Source: Neocallimastix lanati (nom. inval.) (taxonomy: Eukaryota; Neocallimastigomycota; Neocallimastigomycetes; Neocallimastigales; Neocallimastigaceae). From it: a stretch of 62,500 nucleotides of DNA. Position 1 is the first letter of the stretch; each line of letters begins with the position of its first letter. Where the stretch lies: contig JACVTC010000097.1 in assembly GCA_016946835.1 (NCBI GenBank), positions 575,001 to 637,500 of the forward strand, in the 5' to 3' direction. The notes beneath the pieces were generated by a model that saw only the letters and a list, made by a program, of their open reading frames with translations, was not told the origin of the DNA and ran no database searches. Positions 57,096 to 62,500 of the stretch are shown here, one piece after another. The position numbers and the translations under genes are program-made.

Positions 57096-57962
57096 ATGAC
57101 TGAAGAATTAATTAAAAATCAAAATAAACTAATGCAATTCCAATGCATTCAAGTCCTTTCAGATTCAAATAAGGATGTTGATGCTTGGTATAACCAGATG
57201 AAGGCTTGGATCACTCTTTACCAAATTACTGATGAAAAAGAAATTTTTAATAATTGTAAATTTAAAGTGATTGGTAAAAGTATCCATTGTCTTAATGCAT
57301 TAGTAACTAAAGATGTGGATAATAATATTGTTTATCCATCTTTAGAAGAAATACGTGATGCTCTTCTAGAATTTCATGACTTATATATGGACCCAGAAGA
57401 CATCATTGATAAACTTAAAAATATGGCAATATCTACCAGAGGAAATATAAAGGAATTTAATAAAGAATATAAAGAATTATATAATAAACTCGATGAAGAT
57501 GATCGTAGATGCATTTCTGTTTCTGATTATTTGAAGTCAATTTTTAACAAGAAAGAAGCATGGAAAGGTGTAAAACTTGCGGGAAAAAGAATTAGTCTAG
57601 CAAAAGCTTTTTCTACAGCCGAATTAATTGATGAAGTTGAAAATGAATGTGAAAAAAGAACTAGTAACTCTAATGGAAATCCTTCTTACAACCAAAAATT
57701 TAATTCACATAATAACAAAATTTTTAATAATAAATCAGTCACTCATGAGTCACGTGATAATAATTTCAAAAATAATAAATTGAATAATGATGGAAATAAA
57801 GGTAAATACAGAGTACAAATGTGCTATTTTTGTAATGAAGAAGGTCACAAGAAATACAATTGTCCTAAATTTAATCACTTTGAATATTTGAAATACCAAA
57901 GAATGCTAAATGAAGAATCAAGTGGTTCCGCTAATGGCTCAAACGAACGTTTAAACTACTAA
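57096..57962 (+). CDS. gag: Gag protein of the LTR element
   Basis: 288 residues from the first good ATG (57096); the frame is open further upstream through an A run, but that reads poly-Lys. The N-terminal two thirds is the helical retrotransposon gag (Ty3-type) fold: DAWYNQMKAWITLYQ, LLEFHDLYMDPEDIIDKL, RGNIKEFNKEYKELYNKL. A basic Asn-rich linker follows, then a CCHC zinc knuckle, C243-x2-C-x4-H-x4-C256 (CYFCNEEGHKKYNC), which binds the element's RNA. Gag forms the virus-like particle. Its last codons overlap the downstream frame at a -1 frameshift signal. Intact, without stops. Confidence 0.9.
   Translation: MTEELIKNQNKLMQFQCIQVLSDSNKDVDAWYNQMKAWITLYQITDEKEIFNNCKFKVIGKSIHCLNALVTKDVDNNIVYPSLEEIRDALLEFHDLYMDPEDIIDKLKNMAISTRGNIKEFNKEYKELYNKLDEDDRRCISVSDYLKSIFNKKEAWKGVKLAGKRISLAKAFSTAELIDEVENECEKRTSNSNGNPSYNQKFNSHNNKIFNNKSVTHESRDNNFKNNKLNNDGNKGKYRVQMCYFCNEEGHKKYNCPKFNHFEYLKYQRMLNEESSGSANGSNERLNY
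57950..57956 (+). promoter_or_regulatory. -1 programmed ribosomal frameshift slippery site
   Basis: TTTAAAC reads T TTA AAC in the gag frame, the X XXY YYZ form required for simultaneous slippage, and it leads exactly into the pol frame (TTT AAA CTA). Six bases later a hairpin can form: GAGGGAG (57963-57969) pairs with CTCCCTT (57978-57984) around an 8-base loop, with one G-T pair. The gag stop codon TAA (57960-57962) lies in the spacer. The pol frame has no ATG for about 600 bases downstream, so frameshifting is its likely route of expression. Confidence 0.88.
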
Positions 57963-60313
57963 GAGGGAGTGAACGTTCTCCCTTAAATTCCAATAACGTT
58001 CCTGAGAAGAAGAAATATTTTGTTGATGCTGCCAAAAGAAAGGAGTTTTCTTTAGATGCTGGAACGGAAATTAGGAAAGCTAAAGCGAATACAGCTAATA
58101 GAAGTGATATTTTCCAAAAAGATGAAGAAGAAAAAGATGAAGTAGAAGAAGAAGTCGATTTATCTAAAAGGAAAATACTAAAACCTAAAGTTAGAAAGAA
58201 TTTAAAGACGATTACCTTTAATGAGAGCATTAAAATAAATAAATCTTCTCCAGATTTAAACAATAATAATAATCATGTTATTAATGATAATAAATTAAAC
58301 AAAGATGAAGAAATTAAAAATAAAAATAAAATTAATAAAGAAAGTAATAATTATGTTAACAAATCATCACGTGAAGACCAGTTGAATAACAAAAATAGAA
58401 ATAATTTCAAAAATTCAAATATTAATAATTTACAAGGAACTGTAATTAATAAGAAAGTGGTCTTTGAAGAAACAAAATTAAAAATTAATGAACAGGAAGG
58501 TAACACAAAACCAGAACGTCACATAAATCTAGCTAAATTAACCAATATGGAACCATATGAAATTATTAAAGATTTAGCCAATACCAAATGCAACATTACT
58601 TTTGGTCAAATATTAGATATATGTCCTAAATTAAGGTCTGAACTAACCAAAAATTTAAAATTAGAAAAAATAAAATTTGTTAGTTCTTTGGATGCCATGG
58701 AACCTTTTATTATTAATGAAGAAGAAAATAATCAGAATAAAATAGAAAATACAAAATTTCATAGTGACGACTTGGGGATCGTGAATGCATCTGTAGACGA
58801 AACCGAAGGAAGATTACTCATAGATTCTGGAAGTAATTTGAATCTAGTGAGTACTAGTTATATTAATAGTCTACCTGGTACCTATGAACAAGTTAATATA
58901 TGTAGAGGCAGAATTTATGAAGCTCTTGGGGATAGTACTATTGCGAATGCTATCGTGGTTCGACTAAAAGTTTCAATTAATAATTATACTTTCACAGCAG
59001 ATTTCTGTGTTATTGATCATAAAGATATTTACTTTGATTTCTTATTAGGACTTAAATCAATTGCTGATAATTACCTTTTCATTCATGCGATGTTAAGATC
59101 GTTGTGTCGTTTTGCTTCAGTTGAAAACTTTGATATCATTGCTCCTATCGTTGAGAACCAAGCTATTGAAAAGAATTCGTGTGGTATCAATTTTATTAGA
59201 CCTAATAAGAATAATGAAGAAAATAGTATAAAAGAAATATCTAAGAAAAAGGAAGTATCATCTCAGGAGGGAAAGAATAAGGACTTAAGAAAGAAGGACA
59301 TTATGAAAAGTAAAAATTTTAATAAATCAGAAAAGTTAAAAATTTCTAATGCAAAAATTCCAAAAATTAATTTAGACAATAAAATTAAAAATTTCAAAAT
59401 TATTTCAAATTTAAAAATTTCGAGGGAAAAAGCAAGGTATATAGAAAATCCAAAAATCATGGAATATTCCAAAAATTCAATAAATTCTGGAGACACCAAA
59501 GATAATAAAATTTATTATAATCAAAATATATATAGAAATAAATTAACTAATTTAAATGATAATATATTAGAATATATTAATAATATGAAGAATAATATAA
59601 ATTGTAATAGACATATACAAGAAATAAATCAAAATAAATTAAAAAAATTTATAAATCAATTGATTCAATTAAAATCCAATATCATTGAGTATAATAATAA
59701 TATATTGCACAATATAAATACCTATATATTACAATATAATGAAAGAGAAGCTTTTATGGATGAAAAACATAAAATTAAAGATCTATGTCAATTGCAAAAT
59801 CAATTATACCAAGTTTTCAATAATATATTAGAAAATAAAATAGATACATATATTAACAATAATAATTACCAAGTTAATGCTATAAATCATAAAGATTCTA
59901 GTAGTAATGAAAGTGCAAATGAAATAGAACAAGAACAAAATGAAATTAATACTAAAGGTAACAAAGAAATTAGTGAATTTAAGAAAGAAGTTTTAGAGGA
60001 CCATTTTATAAATTTAAATGCAGAAGAATACATTAAAGACCGAGATAACTCTAGAAAAATTATCATGAAAAATGAATTTTCAAATACTACAGAAAAATAT
60101 GCAACAAAGAAACAAAATGAAATAAAAATTGGCGAGTTAGTCAAAGTAAAAAAATTTTCGAGATATAAATTAGACCCTTATTTTGTTGGACCTTATCAAG
60201 TAGTTAAAAAGAAATTTAATACAGTTCAATTAATGGATCCTAATACACATACATGCTTAGAACGACCAGTACACCTTAAAAATATTATAAAATTTAATAC
60301 AACTAATGTATAG
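57950..60313 (+). CDS. pol: Truncated Pol: protease, linker and integrase C-terminal domain
   Basis: An open frame of 787 codons after the shift, read as a Gag-Pol fusion. The first 290 codons are charged and Asn-rich. The retropepsin-type aspartic protease follows: LLIDSGSNLNLVS with catalytic Asp at 58823-58825, then GRIYEALGDS, and DFLLGLKSI as the second hydrophobic-Gly motif. From about 59170 to 60110 comes Lys/Asn/Ile-rich sequence without RT, RNase H or DDE motifs. The end (about 60112-60300) is the Ty3/gypsy integrase C-terminal SH3-like domain: KIGELVKVKKF, KLDPYFVGPYQVVKK, VQLMDPNT, RPVHLKNIIKF. The segment REAFMDEKHKIKDLCQLQN before it may derive from the helical linker between integrase core and tail. 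No stop or frameshift interrupts it. Confidence 0.87.
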   Translation, partial: FKLLRGSERSPLNSNNVPEKKKYFVDAAKRKEFSLDAGTEIRKAKANTANRSDIFQKDEEEKDEVEEEVDLSKRKILKPKVRKNLKTITFNESIKINKSSPDLNNNNNHVINDNKLNKDEEIKNKNKINKESNNYVNKSSREDQLNNKNRNNFKNSNINNLQGTVINKKVVFEETKLKINEQEGNTKPERHINLAKLTNMEPYEIIKDLANTKCNITFGQILDICPKLRSELTKNLKLEKIKFVSSLDAMEPFIINEEENNQNKIENTKFHSDDLGIVNASVDETEGRLLIDSGSNLNLVSTSYINSLPGTYEQVNICRGRIYEALGDSTIANAIVVRLKVSINNYTFTADFCVIDHKDIYFDFLLGLKSIADNYLFIHAMLRSLCRFASVENFDIIAPIVENQAIEKNSCGINFIRPNKNNEENSIKEISKKKEVSSQEGKNKDLRKKDIMKSKNFNKSEKLKISNAKIPKINLDNKIKNFKIISNLKISREKARYIENPKIMEYSKNSINSGDTKDNKIYYNQNIYRNKLTNLNDNILEYINNMKNNINCNRHIQEINQNKLKKFINQLIQLKSNIIEYNNNILHNINTYILQYNEREAFMDEKHKIKDLCQLQNQLYQVFNNILENKIDTYINNNNYQVNAINHKDSSSNESANEIEQEQNEINTKGNKEISEFKKEVLEDHFINLNAEEYIKDRDNSRKIIMKNEFSNTTEKYATKKQNEIKIGELVKVKKFSRYKLDPYFVGPYQVVKKKFNTVQLMDPNTHTCLERPVHLKNIIKFNTTNV

Positions 60314-60319
60314 TTGTAT

Positions 60320-60335
60320 CTTAAGGTGGGACGAA
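60320..60335 (+). other. Polypurine tract
   Basis: AAGGTGGGACGAA directly precedes the 3' LTR, the position of the plus-strand primer in LTR retrotransposons. It is purine-rich but interrupted by T and C. Confidence 0.6.
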
Positions 60336-60894
60336 TGATATAAAATGAAATATTCAAACCTTAATTAATATAAAATTAGTTTTTATTATTCAAACATAAA
60401 TTAATGTCATAAATCAAATTTAAATCTAATGATTTTACAACAATTTCAATATGTGGCTTGATTTCTATATATTAATTATATTTATAATTAATAATAAATT
60501 TTATAGCATAAATCAATGTTTTAATTATATTCTTATTATTTTATATTTATATTTATATAGTTATTAAATATTTCCTTAAATAATAATTATTAACAGTTTA
60601 TTCTAATCACAAGAACAATTAATTAAATAGTTAATTATAACTAAATAACATAAAAATAAAGCATTTCTCTGAATTAAAAGAAGGGCTGTAGTCGTCGTTG
60701 TTAAGTAAAAGTTAAGATTAAAAGTTATATTATGTTAAGTTAGTTTGTAATTAAAAGAATAAGAAAGTTGTTAAATAGTCTTTTTAAATATATGTAGTTT
60801 CTATATAAAATTAAATAAATAAATAAATAATAAATTAATAAATTTAATAAATAAATCCCAACAAAAGTACATCGAACTTTTGAGTTGTATATCA
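60336..60894 (+). repeat. 3' LTR
   Basis: 559 bp; same termini (TGATATA...TATATCA) and sequence as the 5' LTR at 56356-56914. Confidence 0.93.
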
Positions 60895-60988
60895 ATCATA
60901 AATCATAAATCATAAATCATAAATCATAAATAATAATAAATCATAAATCATAAATAATAATAAATCATAAATCATAAATAATAAATAA

Positions 60989-61020
<32 letters not shown>

Positions 61021-61330
61021 AAATAATAAATAATAAATAATAAATAATAAATAATAAATAATAAATAATAAATAATAAATAATAAATAAATAGATAAATA
61101 AATAAATAATAAATAATAAATAATAAATAATAAATAATAAATAATAAATAATAAATAATAAATAATAAATAATAGATAATAAATACTAAAAACTAAATAA
61201 TAAAATAATTAAAATAACTAATAAATAATCCTTAATGAATAACGAATAATCCGTAATGAACTATGAATAATGAATAATAGAATAAATGAATAAATGAATA
61301 GATGAATAAATGAATAAATAATAATTATAA
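60895..61330 (+). repeat. CATAAAT / AATAAAT heptamer array
   Basis: Directly after the 3' LTR come several CATAAAT units, then AATAAAT units interrupted by AAAT stretches (about 60979-61170), then degenerate GAATAAT/GAATAAA variants up to about 61320. The 5' flank of the LTR element ends in CTATAAATCA, so the element seems to have landed at the edge of this array. Confidence 0.85.
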
Positions 61331-61683
61331 TAGAAATTAACAAAAGAATATTAACATTGAATTTTATTTTATTTTATTTTCTTTTTGTTGTATATTAATC
61401 TTTGATTTCCTGAAAATAACTTTTAAAATAATGATAACAGTATAAATCAAATACAATCTTTTATTTTATTCATTTAGTTATTCTTCAATTTTATAAAGTA
61501 AAAATTGAAAAAAAAAAAGTGTGGATTATGATTTTTATTTTTTATATATTTAAATAATAGTTACAATGACAGATGTTAATTATTAGAAACATGTAAAAAA
61601 AAAAAAAAAAAAGATTAAAGGAAATATTAAATAAAAGTATATTGTAATAATTTTACATACGTATTTAAATAATTTGTAACAAA

Positions 61684-61714
<31 letters not shown>

Positions 61715-61867
61715 ATTAACAATAACATTAATAAAAATAAAAAGAATGTATAATATTCATTAATAATAAAATATAATTTTTTTATTAGGTTTTGATTATA
61801 TTTTGTATTTCATGTGTGATATATTATTTATTTTTAATATAATTTTTATCATCATTAAATTTTTTAA

Positions 61868-61930
<63 letters not shown>

Positions 61931-61973
61931 TTATTTTATTTTTTTTTTTATATTTTTCTATATTATACAATTT
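61331..61973. repeat. Spacer with AAAT and ATT arrays
   Basis: An AAAT array at about 61681-61716 and an ATT array at about 61868-61932. No gene. The last part is probably the 3' untranslated region of the minus-strand gene that follows. Confidence 0.75.
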
Positions 61974-62500
61974 TCATTTTCCCGATATATCAGGTTGAGG
62001 AGATGAATTATTGGAAATCGTTTGATTATTATTTTCTATATTAATATTATGTTGAGATTCGGGTATAGAAAATTTTGAATTATGTTGTTTATTAGCTGGC
62101 AACTCATCTATTAATGAATATTTTTCTATGGAAGGTTGTGTTACAGAAGATTTTCTACTAACAATATATGAAACTATTGAATTTTGAGTGGTGCAGATGT
62201 GAGAATTATTTGATTTATATAATTTAACAGAATTTTGAGAAAGATTTGAATTTTGTGTGATAATGGATCCTGTTTGTAGATAAGGATTATTTAAAGATAC
62301 ACGTCTTATACTAGGTTGAGATTGACGCCGTTGAGGCAATTGTTGAGATAGTCTACGAGTCTGTGGTAGATATGCTATTGGTTGGGATTTTCTACGATCA
62401 TATTGAACTAATTGTTGAGTATGTAAATTAGATCTTAATGATGATGATGATGATGATGGTGATTCGGGGCCCATTTCTACTACTGAAATATTATGTTTAG
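61974..62500 (-). CDS. Ser/Gln/Asn-rich protein, 3' part only
   Basis: The minus-strand frame is open from the window edge to a stop at 61974 (about 175 codons visible). An ATG lies at 62474, but the frame continues upstream (NISVVE before it), so the true start is probably outside the window. The visible part has a Ser run, basic Ser/Arg/Gln-rich motifs (RRKSQP, RRLSQQLPQRRQSQPSIRRVS) resembling clustered basophilic-kinase sites, and an Asn/Ser-rich polar end. No fold or family is recognised. It may be the disordered C-terminal tail of a larger signalling or membrane protein like the one at 47609-50687, but this is only an analogy. Confidence 0.6.
   Translation of the reverse strand, partial: KHNISVVEMGPESPSSSSSSLRSNLHTQQLVQYDRRKSQPIAYLPQTRRLSQQLPQRRQSQPSIRRVSLNNPYLQTGSIITQNSNLSQNSVKLYKSNNSHICTTQNSIVSYIVSRKSSVTQPSIEKYSLIDELPANKQHNSKFSIPESQHNINIENNNQTISNNSSPQPDISGK

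Larger units (their letters stand above)
56352..60898 (+). mobile_element. Young non-autonomous Ty3/gypsy-type LTR retrotransposon
   Basis: The 4.5-kb element is bounded by two 559-bp direct repeats that look identical when compared line by line. It is flanked by the 4-bp duplication ATCA (56352-56355 and 60895-60898). Order: LTR, PBS-like site, leader with an A run, gag with CCHC knuckle, -1 frameshift site, aspartic protease, long low-complexity linker, integrase C-terminal domain, purine tract, LTR. The reverse transcriptase, RNase H and integrase core expected between protease and integrase tail are absent, yet the frame is open throughout. It must be mobilised by enzymes supplied in trans. 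Identical LTRs indicate recent transposition. Confidence 0.9.

Noticed and set aside
58382-58384. Independent start of the pol frame here
   Set aside because: The codon is TTG. The frame is open back to 57935 and is entered by the -1 slippery site, so it is read as a Gag-Pol fusion.

Overview
The window is nuclear DNA from an extremely AT-rich, intron-rich eukaryote. Long A and T homopolymers, ATT/AAT trinucleotide arrays and ATTT/AAAT arrays fill introns and spacers. Host genes are split by short GT-AG introns and encode Asn-, Lys- and Gln-rich proteins. A clear IFT46 gene means the organism builds a cilium or flagellum. Two Kre9/KNH-like membrane proteins, one carrying an SH3 domain, look fungal. 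Together with the base composition this points to a zoosporic fungus, most likely an anaerobic gut fungus (Neocallimastigomycota). That assignment is inference. All splice sites were read by eye from GT/AG signals and reading-frame phase and may be off by 1-2 bases.

Host genes in order: the 3' part of an Asteroid/XPG-like gene (701-3063, +); a type I membrane protein with a secreted Ig-like domain (9999-11611, +); an intronless class I methyltransferase (18591-19664, +); an Asn-rich coiled-coil protein of about 1,127 residues (21931-25875, -); IFT46 (27041-29312, +, 8 exons); ORC4 (30221-32555, -, 8 exons); the tri-snRNP factor Sad1/USP39 (33495-36405, -, 13 exons); ZC3H15/Tma46 (38732-40860, +, 7 exons); ribosomal protein uL23 (41441-42189, +, 3 exons); a transmembrane SH3 protein (47609-50687, -, 4 exons); and the 3' part of a Ser/Gln-rich gene (61974-62500, -). 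The genes are unrelated in function, as expected for a nuclear chromosome.

Between them lies a retroelement graveyard: non-LTR (LINE) relics at 12480-14730, 15355-15672, 20400-20775, 43190-45525 (with a second LINE 3' end nested inside) and 46085-46450 (minus strand); Ty1/copia-like relics at 15720-16060 and 36975-37640; and a GC-richer composite retroposon at 54481-55424. The composite has an A-tail, a matching 10-bp flank and an antisense tRNA-like end.

The most interesting object is an apparently young LTR retrotransposon at 56356-60894. Its two 559-bp LTRs look identical, share 7-bp terminal inverted repeats, and are flanked by a 4-bp duplication. A PBS-like site and a purine tract sit in the expected places. 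Gag ends with a CCHC knuckle and overlaps a second frame at a textbook -1 frameshift site (UUUAAAC, 6-nt spacer, 7-bp stem). The second frame encodes an aspartic protease, then a long Asn/Lys/Ile-rich linker, then only the C-terminal domain of a Ty3/gypsy integrase. Reverse transcriptase, RNase H and the integrase catalytic core are absent although the frame stays open throughout. It looks like a non-autonomous but protein-coding element that depends on a partner in trans.
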